DNA from: UBA981 sp942490995
Lineage (GTDB): Bacteria; Pseudomonadota; Gammaproteobacteria; Ga0077536
Length of the DNA: 64,000 nucleotides
Direction of reading: 5' to 3'
Assembly (NCBI GenBank): GCA_942490995.1
Contig: CALOBG010000127.1
Location: forward strand, 54,868 to 118,867
The notes beneath the pieces were generated by a model. That model did no database searches. It was not told where the DNA came from and saw nothing but the letters and a program-made list of their open reading frames with translations. Positions 1-9,457 of this stretch are shown here, in pieces; position 1 is the stretch's first letter; each line of letters opens with the position of its first letter. The position numbers were made by a program, and so were the translations under genes.

Positions 1-3000
1 CTGCTCGATGGTGCTATGGGCACCGTGATCCAGATGCACCAGCTCGACGAGCAGCATTTCCGCGGCGAGCGCTTCGCCGACCACGGCAGTGATCTGAAAG
101 GCAACAACGACCTGCTGTGCCTGACCCAGCCGAAGCTGATCAAGGGTATTCACCGCTCGTTTCTGAATGTCGGCAGCGACATTATCGAGACCAACACCTT
201 CAATGCCACCAGCATCTCGCAATCGGATTACGATCTCGGCGCGCTGGCCCGTGAACTGAACCGCAGCGCGGCGGAGCTGGCTCGCGAAGCGATCGACGAG
301 TACCGCCAGGCTGAGGGCGACGGGGCGCCTAAATTCGTCGCCGGCGTGCTCGGGCCGACCAACCGTACCGCCTCGGTATCACCGGACGTCAACGATCCGG
401 GCTTTCGTAATATCGATTTCGAGACCCTGCGTGCGGCTTATTTCGAATCGTGTATGGGCCTGCTCGACGGCGGCGTCGACCTGCTGCTGATCGAGACCGT
501 GTTCGACACGCTGAATGCCAAGGCCGCGATTTTCGCGGTCCGGGAATGCCTCGAACAGCGCGCGCTCGACGTACCGCTGATTATTTCCGGCACCATTACC
601 GACCGCAGCGGACGTACCCTGACCGGGCAGACGACCGAGGCGTTCTGGAATTCCGTGCGCCACGCCGAGCCGATTGCGATCGGCCTCAACTGCGCACTCG
701 GGGCCAAGGACCTGCGTCCTTATGTCGAGGAACTGTCGCGCGTTGCCGGCGTTCACGTCAGCGTTCATCCGAACGCCGGCCTGCCGAACGAATTCGGGGA
801 ATATGACGAAAGCGCGGAATACATGGCCGCCATCGTCGGCGACTTCGCCGCCAGCGGCCTGGTCAATATCGTCGGCGGCTGCTGCGGGACGACCCCGGAA
901 CATATCCGCGCAATCGGTCTTGCGGTGGCGGATCTGCCGCCCCGGCGCGTGCCGCGCATTCAGCCGTACTGCCGCCTGAGCGGTCTCGAGCCGCTGAATA
1001 TCAGCCCCGACAAGGGTTTTATCAACGTCGGCGAACGCACCAATGTCACCGGCTCGCCGAAGTTCGCGCGCCTGATCAAGGATGGCGATCTCGACGCCGC
1101 GGTCGAAGTCGCGCGCCAGCAGGTCGAGAACGGCGCCCAGGTCATCGATGTCAACATGGACGAAGGCATGCTGGACTCGGTCGCGCTGATGCACCGTTTC
1201 CTCAACCTGACCGCGTCCGATCCCGACATCAGCCGCGTGCCGTTCATGATCGATTCCTCGCGCTGGGAAGTCATCGAAGCGGGTCTGCGCTGTCTGCAGG
1301 GCAAAGGCATCGTCAATTCCATCAGCCTCAAGGAAGGCGAAGCGAAATTCATCGAGCAGGCCCACCTGGTCCGTGCCTATGGCGCAGCTGTTGTGGTGAT
1401 GGCGTTTGACGAAGACGGCCAGGCCGATACCACCGAGCGTAAGTTCGCGATCTGCAAGCGCTCGTATCAAATCCTGACCGAGCAGGTGGGATTCCCGCCC
1501 GAGGACATCATCTTCGATCCGAACGTGCTCACGGTTGCCACCGGTATCGAGGAACACAACAATTACGCCAAGGCATTCTTCGACGCCACGCGACTGATCA
1601 AGGATCAGCTGCCACATGCGCTGGTCAGCGGTGGTTTGAGCAATGTCTCGTTCTCGTTTCGCGGCAACAACCCGGTGCGTGAGGCCATGCATTCGGCGTT
1701 TCTTTATCACGGTATCCGCGCCGGCCTCGATATGGCCATCGTCAACGCCGGTCAGCTTGGCATCTACGAAGACATCGACGCCGGGCTGCTGAAACGTATC
1801 GAAGACGTGTTGTTCAACCGTGATGCGGGCGCCACCGATGCGCTGATCGATTATGCGCGCGGGGTCGAGGGCGTTGAGAAACAGGTCGAGCGCGATCTGG
1901 CCTGGCGCGACGGCAGCGTCGAAGCACGGATCAGTCATGCCATGGTGCGCGGCATTGCCGATTTCATCGTCGAAGACACCGAACTTGCCCGCCAGCAATA
2001 CGATTATCCGCTGCAGGTAATCGAAGGCCCGTTGATGGCCGGCATGAGTGTGGTCGGCGACCTGTTCGGCGCCGGCAAAATGTTTCTGCCGCAGGTGGTC
2101 AAGAGCGCGCGGGTGATGAAAAAAGCCGTCGCCCACCTGATCCCCTACATCGAAGAACAAAAAGCCGTCGATGGCGATACCCGCGCGCAGGCCCGTATCG
2201 TCCTGGCAACGGTCAAAGGTGATGTCCACGATATCGGCAAAAACATCGTCGGCGTGGTGCTGCAGTGTAATAACTTCGAGGTTATCGACCTCGGCGTCAT
2301 GGTCGCCATGAAAGACATCCTCGATACCGCCGAGCGTGAAGCGGCGGATATCGTCGGCCTGAGCGGACTGATCACCCCGTCGCTGGAAGAAATGGTGCTG
2401 GTGGCGCGTGAAATGGAAAAGCGCAAACTGCGCCTACCGCTGCTGATCGGCGGCGCGACGACTTCGCGCACCCATACCGCGGTCAAGATCGATCCCGTCT
2501 ACAGTGGCGCGACGGTGCACGTCAAGGATGCCTCGCGCGCGGTCGGCGTGGTCACCAGCCTGCTCAGCGACGAACAGAAACTCGGCTATGCCGCCAAGGT
2601 CAGCGACGAATACGCAACCGTCCGCCAGCGCCACGCCGAGCGCCGCGCGACCACCAAACTGGTCGATATCGAACACGCGCGCAGAAACTGTCTGAACACC
2701 GACTGGAACGCTTACCGGCCGCGCAAACCCGAGCGCCTCGGCCTGCAGACGCTGGACGACTTCGATCTCGCCGAACTGGTCGACTATATCGACTGGACGC
2801 CATTTTTTATGACCTGGGAACTCGCCGGTCGCTATCCGCGGATCCTCGACGACGAGGTGGTCGGCGAGCAGGCGCGCGCCCTGTTCAACGATGCGCAGGC
2901 GCTGCTGGCCGACATCGTCGAACATAAACGCCTGCGCGCGCGGGCCGTGTTCGGCCTGTTTCCGGCCAACCGCATCAACCCTGAAGATATCGCCGTGTAT

Positions 3001-3648
3001 GCCGACGAAACCCGGGTCGAGCCGCTCACAGTGGTGCACAGCCTGCGCCAGCAGCAGGTCAAGCCCGAAGGCCAGCCTAACTTCGCCCTGGCCGATTTCC
3101 TGGCCCCGCTCGATTCTTCAATCGGCGATTACATGGGCGCGTTCGCGGTCACCGCCGGCATCGGCCTGGACGCCATGGTCAGCGCCTTTGAAGCCGAGCA
3201 CGATGACTACAACTCGATCATGGCCAAGGCCCTGGCCGATCGCCTTGCCGAAGCGTTCGCCGAGCGGCTGCACCAACTGGTGCGCAAGGACTACTGGGGC
3301 TACGCACGCGATGAAACCCTCGCCAACGACGAACTGATCGCCGAGCGTTATCGGGGTATCCGACCAGCGCCGGGCTATCCCGCCTGTCCCGACCACACCG
3401 AAAAGAAACTGCTGTGGGAAATGCTCGACGTCAAAAACAACGCCGGCATCGAACTCACCGAAAGCTTCGCCATGACCCCGGCCGCTTCGGTCAGCGGCTG
3501 GTACTTCGCGCATCCGCAGTCACGCTACTTCGGGGTCGGCAAAATCGGGCGCGACCAGGTCGCCGATTACGCCGAGCGCAAAGGGATCAGCGTTGCCGAA
3601 GCGGAGCGCTGGCTGGCTTCCAATCTCAGCTACGACCCCGACGAATGA
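1..3648 (+). CDS. metH: Cobalamin-dependent methionine synthase (5' end outside window)
   Basis: Transfers a methyl group from 5-methyltetrahydrofolate through cobalamin to homocysteine. The frame is open from base 1 (LLDGAMG), so only a few N-terminal residues are missing. All four modules are visible, numbered from base 1: the homocysteine domain with zinc ligands Cys231 and Cys294-Cys295 (GGCCGTTPE), the pterin domain (INVGERTNVTGS), the B12 domain with D741-x-H743-x-x-G746 (DVHDIGKNIVG), and the C-terminal activation domain (RYFGVGKIGRDQ). At about 1215 visible residues it is nearly the full family length. Its stop overlaps the asnS start as ATGA, implying translational coupling. It is one of several B12-linked genes in the window. 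Confidence 0.97.
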   Translation: MLDGAMGTVIQMHQLDEQHFRGERFADHGSDLKGNNDLLCLTQPKLIKGIHRSFLNVGSDIIETNTFNATSISQSDYDLGALARELNRSAAELAREAIDEYRQAEGDGAPKFVAGVLGPTNRTASVSPDVNDPGFRNIDFETLRAAYFESCMGLLDGGVDLLLIETVFDTLNAKAAIFAVRECLEQRALDVPLIISGTITDRSGRTLTGQTTEAFWNSVRHAEPIAIGLNCALGAKDLRPYVEELSRVAGVHVSVHPNAGLPNEFGEYDESAEYMAAIVGDFAASGLVNIVGGCCGTTPEHIRAIGLAVADLPPRRVPRIQPYCRLSGLEPLNISPDKGFINVGERTNVTGSPKFARLIKDGDLDAAVEVARQQVENGAQVIDVNMDEGMLDSVALMHRFLNLTASDPDISRVPFMIDSSRWEVIEAGLRCLQGKGIVNSISLKEGEAKFIEQAHLVRAYGAAVVVMAFDEDGQADTTERKFAICKRSYQILTEQVGFPPEDIIFDPNVLTVATGIEEHNNYAKAFFDATRLIKDQLPHALVSGGLSNVSFSFRGNNPVREAMHSAFLYHGIRAGLDMAIVNAGQLGIYEDIDAGLLKRIEDVLFNRDAGATDALIDYARGVEGVEKQVERDLAWRDGSVEARISHAMVRGIADFIVEDTELARQQYDYPLQVIEGPLMAGMSVVGDLFGAGKMFLPQVVKSARVMKKAVAHLIPYIEEQKAVDGDTRAQARIVLATVKGDVHDIGKNIVGVVLQCNNFEVIDLGVMVAMKDILDTAEREAADIVGLSGLITPSLEEMVLVAREMEKRKLRLPLLIGGATTSRTHTAVKIDPVYSGATVHVKDASRAVGVVTSLLSDEQKLGYAAKVSDEYATVRQRHAERRATTKLVDIEHARRNCLNTDWNAYRPRKPERLGLQTLDDFDLAELVDYIDWTPFFMTWELAGRYPRILDDEVVGEQARALFNDAQALLADIVEHKRLRARAVFGLFPANRINPEDIAVYADETRVEPLTVVHSLRQQQVKPEGQPNFALADFLAPLDSSIGDYMGAFAVTAGIGLDAMVSAFEAEHDDYNSIMAKALADRLAEAFAERLHQLVRKDYWGYARDETLANDELIAERYRGIRPAPGYPACPDHTEKKLLWEMLDVKNNAGIELTESFAMTPAASVSGWYFAHPQSRYFGVGKIGRDQVADYAERKGISVAEAERWLASNLSYDPDE

Positions 3649-5039
3649 AGGCGCGGCCATTGTCTTTTCGCGAGCGCTGCGAATGTCGCGCGCTGCTTGC
3701 TGCCGAGACCGCACTCGACACGGTGTTGGCCACCGGCTGGGTGCGCACCAAGCGCGACTCGAAAACGTTTGCCTTCCTCGAAATCAACGATGGCAGTTGC
3801 CTGGCCAACCTGCAGGTTGTCGTCGATGCGGATAGCGATGGCTACGACCTGCTCGGCGACATTCAGACCGGCACCGCGGTCAGCGTGCGCGGCGCACTGC
3901 TGGCTTCGCCCGGCAAGGGCCAGCGCTGGGAACTGAAAGCGAGCGAAATCACCATCATCGGCGCCTGCGAGCCGGACTTCCCGCTGCAGAAAAAACGCCA
4001 TTCGGATGAATTCCTGCGCGAGATCGCGCACCTGCGAGCGCGGACCAACAAGTATGGCGCGATGGCGCGTATCCGCTCACGGCTGTCCTTCGCCGTGCAC
4101 GATTTTTTTCAGTCACGTGGTTTCAACTACATCCACACCCCGATCATCACCGGCTCGGATTGTGAAGGCGCCGGCGAGATGTTCCGGGTCACGACCCTCG
4201 ACCCCTATGCCAGTGGCGCGGGACTTGCCGACAACGATTTTTTCGGCAAGGAAGCCCACCTCACCGTGTCCGGACAGCTCGCGGTGGAGACCTACTGCCT
4301 GGCGCTCGGCAAGGTCTACACCTTCGGTCCCACGTTCCGGTCGGAAAACTCCAATACCAGCCGGCACATGGCCGAATTCTGGATGATCGAACCGGAAATC
4401 GCGTTCGCCGATATATTCGACGACATGCAGCTCGCCGAAGACCTGGTGCGCGCCCTGGTCGAGTTCCTGCGTCGCGACTGCGCCGACGATCTGGCTCTGT
4501 TCGCGCGCTTTGTCGATACCGATCTCGATGCGCGCCTCGACCAGCTGCTCGCCAGCAGCTTCGTTCGCCTGTCCTATGGCGAGGCGATCGATATCCTGCA
4601 AGCCAGCGGCCAGGACTTCGAATTCAGCCCGGCGTGGGGCGCCGATCTGCAGGCCGAACACGAACGCTACCTGACCGAAACCCATTTCAAGGGGCCGGTT
4701 TTTGTTTATGACTGGCCGAAGGAGATCAAGGCTTTCTACATGCGCTGTAACGACGACGGCCGTACAGTCGCGGCCATGGACCTGCTGGTGCCGCACTGCG
4801 GCGAGTTGGTCGGCGGCAGCGCGCGCGAGGAACGTCTGGACGTACTCACGCAGCGGATTGAAGAGCTCGGTTTCGACAGCGCCGACTACTGGTGGTACCT
4901 CGACACGCGGCGCTACGGCAGCGTGCCGCACGCCGGCTTCGGCCTTGGTTTCGAGCGTTTCCTGATGTTCGTAACCGGGGTCGGTAACATCCGCGACGTG
5001 ATCCCGTTTCCGCGCACCCCGCGGAGTCTGGAGTTCTGA
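3645..5039 (+). CDS. asnS: Asparaginyl-tRNA synthetase
   Basis: Charges tRNA-Asn; class II aminoacyl-tRNA synthetase of the AspRS/AsnRS group. The ATG at 3645 overlaps the metH stop (ATGA) and gives 464 residues, the usual length; the open frame further upstream is metH in another frame. An N-terminal OB-fold anticodon-binding domain (VLATGWVRTKRDSK) is followed by the catalytic core with motif 2 (FGPTFRSENSNTSRHM) and motif 3 (GFGLGFERFLMFVTG). The C-terminus PFPRTPRSLEF is typical of bacterial AsnRS. Co-transcription with metH is likely from the overlap. Confidence 0.97.
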   Translation: MKARPLSFRERCECRALLAAETALDTVLATGWVRTKRDSKTFAFLEINDGSCLANLQVVVDADSDGYDLLGDIQTGTAVSVRGALLASPGKGQRWELKASEITIIGACEPDFPLQKKRHSDEFLREIAHLRARTNKYGAMARIRSRLSFAVHDFFQSRGFNYIHTPIITGSDCEGAGEMFRVTTLDPYASGAGLADNDFFGKEAHLTVSGQLAVETYCLALGKVYTFGPTFRSENSNTSRHMAEFWMIEPEIAFADIFDDMQLAEDLVRALVEFLRRDCADDLALFARFVDTDLDARLDQLLASSFVRLSYGEAIDILQASGQDFEFSPAWGADLQAEHERYLTETHFKGPVFVYDWPKEIKAFYMRCNDDGRTVAAMDLLVPHCGELVGGSAREERLDVLTQRIEELGFDSADYWWYLDTRRYGSVPHAGFGLGFERFLMFVTGVGNIRDVIPFPRTPRSLEF

Positions 5040-5041
5040 AC

Positions 5042-5374
5042 ATGCGGGTTATGGTCGATTTATGTGTTGTGCCCATCGGGGTCGGCGTATCGGTATCCGA
5101 ATATATCGCCGAATGTGAACGCCTGATCGACGCGGCTGGCCTGAATTCACACCTGCACCCCTATGGCACGGTCATCGAGGGCGAATGGGACGCGGTTTTT
5201 GCCGTGGTGCGGGCCTGTCATGAACGTGTTCACGCCATGGGCGCACCGCGCATCTCCACGTCGATGCGAGTCGGCACACGTACCGACCGCGAACAAAGTA
5301 TGCAGGATAAGATTGACAGCGTGCGCAGCCGGCTCGCGCGCGACCACGTTGCCATCGAGAGGAACCCCACATGA
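5042..5374 (+). CDS. MTH1187-family thiamine-binding protein
   Basis: Small cytoplasmic protein of 110 residues of the MTH1187/YkoF-like family (formerly DUF77), members of which form a ferredoxin-like fold and bind thiamine. Recognised from the N-terminal strand (VDLCVVPIGVGVSVSEYI), the central LHPYGTVIEGEW segment and the RISTSMRVGTRTD strand near the end. It starts 2 bases after the asnS stop with GGAG upstream, and its last codons overlap the next gene by ATGA, so it sits inside the metH-asnS operon. The physiological role of the family is poorly defined; thiamine supply or sensing is inferred from family knowledge. Confidence 0.85.
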   Translation: MRVMVDLCVVPIGVGVSVSEYIAECERLIDAAGLNSHLHPYGTVIEGEWDAVFAVVRACHERVHAMGAPRISTSMRVGTRTDREQSMQDKIDSVRSRLARDHVAIERNPT

Positions 5375-7059
5375 ATGCCTTGAGTTTTGTCAGTGGCGTC
5401 AGCGATACGCCGTTGTTGTTCCAGACCATCGGCCAGACGCTCGAGCAGGCCGCCAGGCGCTTCGCCACCCGTGACGCGATCGTGGTTCGTCACCAGAACG
5501 TGCGCATGAACTATGCCGAACTGAACGCGGCGGCCGACGCGCTGGCCGCCGGTCTGCTCGAACTCGGTCTTGAAGTCGGCGACCGCATCGGCATCTGGTC
5601 GCCGAACCGTATCGAATGGGTACTGACCCAGTTCGCGACCGCTAAAATCGGCCTCATCCTCGTCAACATCAATCCGGCCTACCGCATCGCCGAACTGGAA
5701 TACGCGCTCAACCAGGTCGAGTGCAAGGCTATCGTGATCGCCGATCGCTTCAAACGCAGCGACTACGTTGCAATGATGCGCGAGCTCGCGCCCGAACTCG
5801 ACCAGGCCGCACCAGGCAGCCTCGCCAGCGCTCGCCTGCCGCACCTGAGATGCGTGATCTGCACGGCAGAAGAAGCGCTTCCGGGCATGTTTCGTTACGC
5901 CGATGTCATGACCGCCGGCAGCGATGCCGAGCGCGCCCGAGTGGCGGAAATCGGCGCCGGCCTCGACCCCGATGACTGCATCAACATCCAGTTCACGAGC
6001 GGCACCACGGGCATGCCCAAAGGCGCGACCCTGACCCATTTCAATGTCGTCAACAACGGTTACTTCGTCGGCCGCGCCATGAAGTTCAGCGAACAGGACC
6101 GGCTGTGTATCCCGGTGCCGCTCTATCACTGTTTCGGCATGGTCATGGGCGTGCTGACCTGCACCACCCACGGTGCGGCGATGATCTTTCCGGGCGAAGG
6201 CTTCGAGGCCGGCGACGTCCTGGCCGCGGTCGAAGCCGAGCGCTGCACGGCCCTGCACGGGGTACCGACGATGTTTATCGGCGAACTCGACCACCCGGAC
6301 TTCCGCGCCGCCGACCTGTCGCAGTTGCGCACCGGGATCATGGCCGGCGCGCCGTGTCCGGTCGAGGTCATGAAACGGGTGCAGAAAGACATGAACATGC
6401 GTGAGGTCACGATTGCCTACGGCATGACCGAGACCAGCCCGGTCAGCTTCCAGTCCGGCACCGACGATCCGATCGACAAGCGGGTGTCGACGGTCGGTCG
6501 CATCCATCCGCATGTCGAGGTAAAGATCATCGACGATAACGGGCGTGTCGTGCCGCGCGGCGAGCGCGGCGAGCTGTGCACGCGGGGTTACAGCGTCATG
6601 CGCGGGTACTGGAACGACGCGCAGAAAACCGCCGACTCCATCGACGCCAGCGGCTGGATGCATACCGGCGACCTGGCGGTTCTCGATGAAGACGGTTACT
6701 GCAACATCGTCGGTCGGGTCAAGGACATGGTTATCCGCGGTGGCGAAAACGTTTACCCGCGCGAAATCGAGGAATACCTGTACCGGCACCCCAAGATCCA
6801 GGACGTCGCCGTGTTCGGCGTGCCGGACGAACGCTACGGTGAGGCGATCGCCGCCTGGATCCAGCTACGCGACGGCGAACAGGCCGACGCCGACGAAATC
6901 CGTGCTTTCTGCCAGGGCCAGATCGCGCACTACAAGGTCCCCGCCCATATCCGTTTCGTAACCGAATTCCCGATGACCGTGACCGGCAAAATCCAGAAAT
7001 TCATGATGCGCGACGCAATGACCGAGGAACTCGGTCTCAAGGCGGCCGAAACCGCCTGA
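5371..7059 (+). CDS. AMP-binding acyl-CoA synthetase (FadD-like)
   Basis: Activates a carboxylic acid, probably a medium or long-chain fatty acid, to its CoA thioester through an acyl-adenylate. The 562-residue ANL-superfamily protein shows the P-loop-like motif FTSGTTGMPKG, the adenylate motif AYGMTETSP, the hinge region GRVKDMVIRGGENVYPREIE and a C-terminal lysine in TVTGKIQKF. The ATG at 5371 overlaps the preceding stop (ATGA) and has GAGAGGAA upstream. Last gene of the plus-strand run; it converges with the FadB-like gene 45 bases later. Exact chain-length preference cannot be read from sequence. Confidence 0.92.
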   Translation: MNALSFVSGVSDTPLLFQTIGQTLEQAARRFATRDAIVVRHQNVRMNYAELNAAADALAAGLLELGLEVGDRIGIWSPNRIEWVLTQFATAKIGLILVNINPAYRIAELEYALNQVECKAIVIADRFKRSDYVAMMRELAPELDQAAPGSLASARLPHLRCVICTAEEALPGMFRYADVMTAGSDAERARVAEIGAGLDPDDCINIQFTSGTTGMPKGATLTHFNVVNNGYFVGRAMKFSEQDRLCIPVPLYHCFGMVMGVLTCTTHGAAMIFPGEGFEAGDVLAAVEAERCTALHGVPTMFIGELDHPDFRAADLSQLRTGIMAGAPCPVEVMKRVQKDMNMREVTIAYGMTETSPVSFQSGTDDPIDKRVSTVGRIHPHVEVKIIDDNGRVVPRGERGELCTRGYSVMRGYWNDAQKTADSIDASGWMHTGDLAVLDEDGYCNIVGRVKDMVIRGGENVYPREIEEYLYRHPKIQDVAVFGVPDERYGEAIAAWIQLRDGEQADADEIRAFCQGQIAHYKVPAHIRFVTEFPMTVTGKIQKFMMRDAMTEELGLKAAETA

Positions 7060-7104
7060 GGCCGGAAACCCGCGGCGAGGCGCGGTGACTTAATTGAAGG
7101 CTGT

Positions 7105-9207
7105 TCAGGCCTGCGCCGCGGCCCAGGCGTCAAAGGTTTTACCTTCTTTCGCCAGTTTCGCCAGCAGCGGGGCCGGCTTCCAGTACATGTCGCCGTAACG
7201 CTTGCGGTACTTCTCCATCGCCTTGACTACCGTATCGAGGCCGACCGCGTCGCCGTAGTGCATCGGGCCGCCGCGGTAGCGTGGCATGCCGTAACCGTGC
7301 ACGAACACCACGTCGATGTCGCTGGGGCGATTGGCGATCCCTTCCTCCAGGATCAACGCGCCTTCGTTGATCATCGAATACATCAGGCGTTCGATGATTT
7401 CTTCATCGCTGACCTTATCGAGCTGTTTGACCCCGAGGCGCTCGGCCTCGGCTTTGGCGATGGCGGTTACTTCCGGATCCGGTACCGCGCTGCGTCCGGC
7501 ATAGTTGTAGATCCCTTTACCGGATTTCTGGCCCAGCCGGCCCTGCTCGACGAGCTTGCCGATCACCGTCCACAGCGCCGGATCATCGGGGCGCTCGGTC
7601 CATTCACTTTTGACCTTGGCCAGCACGTCGAGACCGGACAGGTCGCAGACCGCGTTCGGCCCCATCGCCATGCCCCAATCGAAGGCAACCTGGTCGATAC
7701 GCTCCGCCGGCACGCCTTCCAGGATCATCTGCTGGGCTTCACGCACGTAGGGGAAAAACATGCGGTTGCCGACGAAACCAAAGCACACGCCGACCAGCAC
7801 CGCAGTTTTGCGGATGGTTTTTGCCATCGCCATCGAGGTCGCGATTACGTCCTTGGCGGTCTTTTCGCCGCGCACCAGTTCGAGCAGCGTCATGACATTG
7901 GCCGGCGCAAAGAAGTGCCAGCCGATGACGTCCGCGGGGCGGCTGGTGGCGGCCGCGATTTCGTCGATATCGAGTGTCGAGGTATTGCTGGCCAGGATCG
8001 CGCCTTTTTTCGCGACCTTGTCGAGTTCGGCGAAAATTTCTTTTTTCAGCGCCATATTTTCGAACACCGCTTCGACGATCAGGTCGCAGTCGCCAACCCC
8101 GGCATAATCGATGGTGCCGCTGATCAGCGCCATGCGTTGTTCGAGTTCCTCGGGGGTCATGCGCGCCTTGGCTACGGTGTTTTCGTAGTTTTTGCGGATG
8201 ATGCCGAGGCCCCGCTCCAGCGCTTGTTCGTTGATTTCCTTGAGCACCACCTCGAGCCCGGCGTTGGCAAAGTTCATCGCGATGCCGCCGCCCATGGTGC
8301 CGCCGCCAAGTACACAGACTTTCTTGATCGGACGCAGCGGGGTGTCCGCCGGCACGTCGGGGACCTTGGTGCAGGCGCGTTCAGCAAAAAACAGATGGCG
8401 CTGGGCGGCCGAATGCGGCGACATCATGCATTCCATGAACAGTTCGTTTTCGCGCTTTACGGCTTCGGCATACGGCAACGTGACCGCCGCCTCGATACAT
8501 TTCACGATCTGCTCGGGGGCAAAAAAACCGCGCGTAGCGCGCGCCATGCCATTGCGGTACTCGGCAAAAAAATGTTCGCCGATTTCGGCGTGGTCGACCT
8601 CCATTTCACTGATGCGGCGCGGTTTTGCGCCGGCCTTGAGCAGACGCGTCGCATAGGCGGCGGCGCCGGGTTTGAGGTCGCCGTCGACGATTTCATCGAT
8701 CGCGCCGGCCTGGTGGGCTTTCGGTGCGGCCATCGGTTTGCCGCTGATCATGACATCGAGGGCGGCCTTGGCGCCGATCAGGCGCGGCAGGCGCTGGGTG
8801 CCGGTGGCCCCGGGCAACAGGCCGAGCGTCACTTCCGGCAGGCCGATTTTGGCGCTCGCCAGGGCACAGCGGTAGTGGCAGCCCATCGCGGTTTCGAGAC
8901 CGCCTCCAAGCGCGGTGCCGTGGATGGCGGCAATGGTGATCTTGTCCGAAGCTTCCATTTCCTCGATCACCTGCGGCAGCCACGGGTCCTGCGGCGGCTT
9001 GCCGAATTCGGTGATGTCGGCCCCGGCAATGAAGGTGCGGCCGTCGCAGATCAATACCGCGGCTTTCGCCTTGCCGTCGGCCGCGAATTCTCGAAACGCT
9101 TTCTGCAGACCCTGGCGCACCGGTAACGACAACGCGTTGACGGGCGGATTATTGACGGTGATGAAGGCAATTTCGCCCTCGCGGCTGTAGCTAACGACAT
9201 CGGCCAT
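7105..9207 (-). CDS. Bifunctional enoyl-CoA hydratase / 3-hydroxyacyl-CoA dehydrogenase
   Basis: Catalyses two successive beta-oxidation steps. The N-terminal crotonase domain (about residues 1-190) has the oxyanion loop HGTALGGGLE and the glutamate region GLPEVTLGLLPGATGTQRLP. The central NAD-binding Rossmann fold begins at VCVLGGGTMGGGIAMNFA (about 300), followed by two C-terminal 3HCDH domains. At 700 residues it resembles the peroxisomal-type multifunctional enzyme more closely than E. coli FadB. ATG at 9207 has AAGGA upstream. No thiolase lies next to it; thiolytic cleavage may depend on the distant thiolase at 49-50 kb or genes outside. Confidence 0.93.
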   Translation of the reverse strand: MADVVSYSREGEIAFITVNNPPVNALSLPVRQGLQKAFREFAADGKAKAAVLICDGRTFIAGADITEFGKPPQDPWLPQVIEEMEASDKITIAAIHGTALGGGLETAMGCHYRCALASAKIGLPEVTLGLLPGATGTQRLPRLIGAKAALDVMISGKPMAAPKAHQAGAIDEIVDGDLKPGAAAYATRLLKAGAKPRRISEMEVDHAEIGEHFFAEYRNGMARATRGFFAPEQIVKCIEAAVTLPYAEAVKRENELFMECMMSPHSAAQRHLFFAERACTKVPDVPADTPLRPIKKVCVLGGGTMGGGIAMNFANAGLEVVLKEINEQALERGLGIIRKNYENTVAKARMTPEELEQRMALISGTIDYAGVGDCDLIVEAVFENMALKKEIFAELDKVAKKGAILASNTSTLDIDEIAAATSRPADVIGWHFFAPANVMTLLELVRGEKTAKDVIATSMAMAKTIRKTAVLVGVCFGFVGNRMFFPYVREAQQMILEGVPAERIDQVAFDWGMAMGPNAVCDLSGLDVLAKVKSEWTERPDDPALWTVIGKLVEQGRLGQKSGKGIYNYAGRSAVPDPEVTAIAKAEAERLGVKQLDKVSDEEIIERLMYSMINEGALILEEGIANRPSDIDVVFVHGYGMPRYRGGPMHYGDAVGLDTVVKAMEKYRKRYGDMYWKPAPLLAKLAKEGKTFDAWAAAQA

Positions 9208-9457
9208 GGATCTGTCCTTCTTAGTGTGGCGTATTGAACGGGCTCGCCCTGCGCGCCGATCGACGCGAGGGCGGCAAAAACAGGCGGCGGATTATAGCGC
9301 AAAGCCGGCGCCGCCCGGCCGTGGGTGGCGCCCCGCTACGGCGCCGCCCGCAGGCCGGCTTCAGCGCCGGCCCTGGCCTGTTTAATGTTATTTATTAAGA
9401 CTAATTAAATAATAAAATACATATAATTATGTCTGATATCTAATGTGTTTTATTAAA
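9208..9457. other. Intergenic region with an AT-rich island
   Basis: 250 bases between acuI and the FadB-like gene, both on the minus strand. Two parts contrast sharply. Bases 9245-9378 are very GC-rich and include a 7-bp inverted repeat, GGCCGGC at 9353-9359 with its complement at 9366-9372. Bases 9381-9470 are almost pure A/T, far from the composition of the rest of the window, and contain a near-palindrome ACATATAATTATGT at about 9418-9431. I see no ORF or RNA gene here. It may carry the promoter and operator of the FadB-like gene. Confidence 0.5.
9291..9296 (-). promoter_or_regulatory. Candidate -10 box for the FadB-like gene
   Basis: On the minus strand this reads TATAAT, the exact sigma-70 -10 consensus, 84 bases before the ATG of the FadB-like gene in otherwise GC-rich DNA. 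No convincing -35 box lies 16-18 bases upstream, so the call rests on the -10 element alone. Confidence 0.35.

Noticed and set aside
379..2229. 616-codon open frame opposite metH
   Set aside because: Antisense shadow of a conserved, high-GC coding sequence; no family similarity.
7258..9126. 622-codon open frame opposite the FadB-like gene
   Set aside because: Shadow of the conserved enzyme; no ribosome site or family match.
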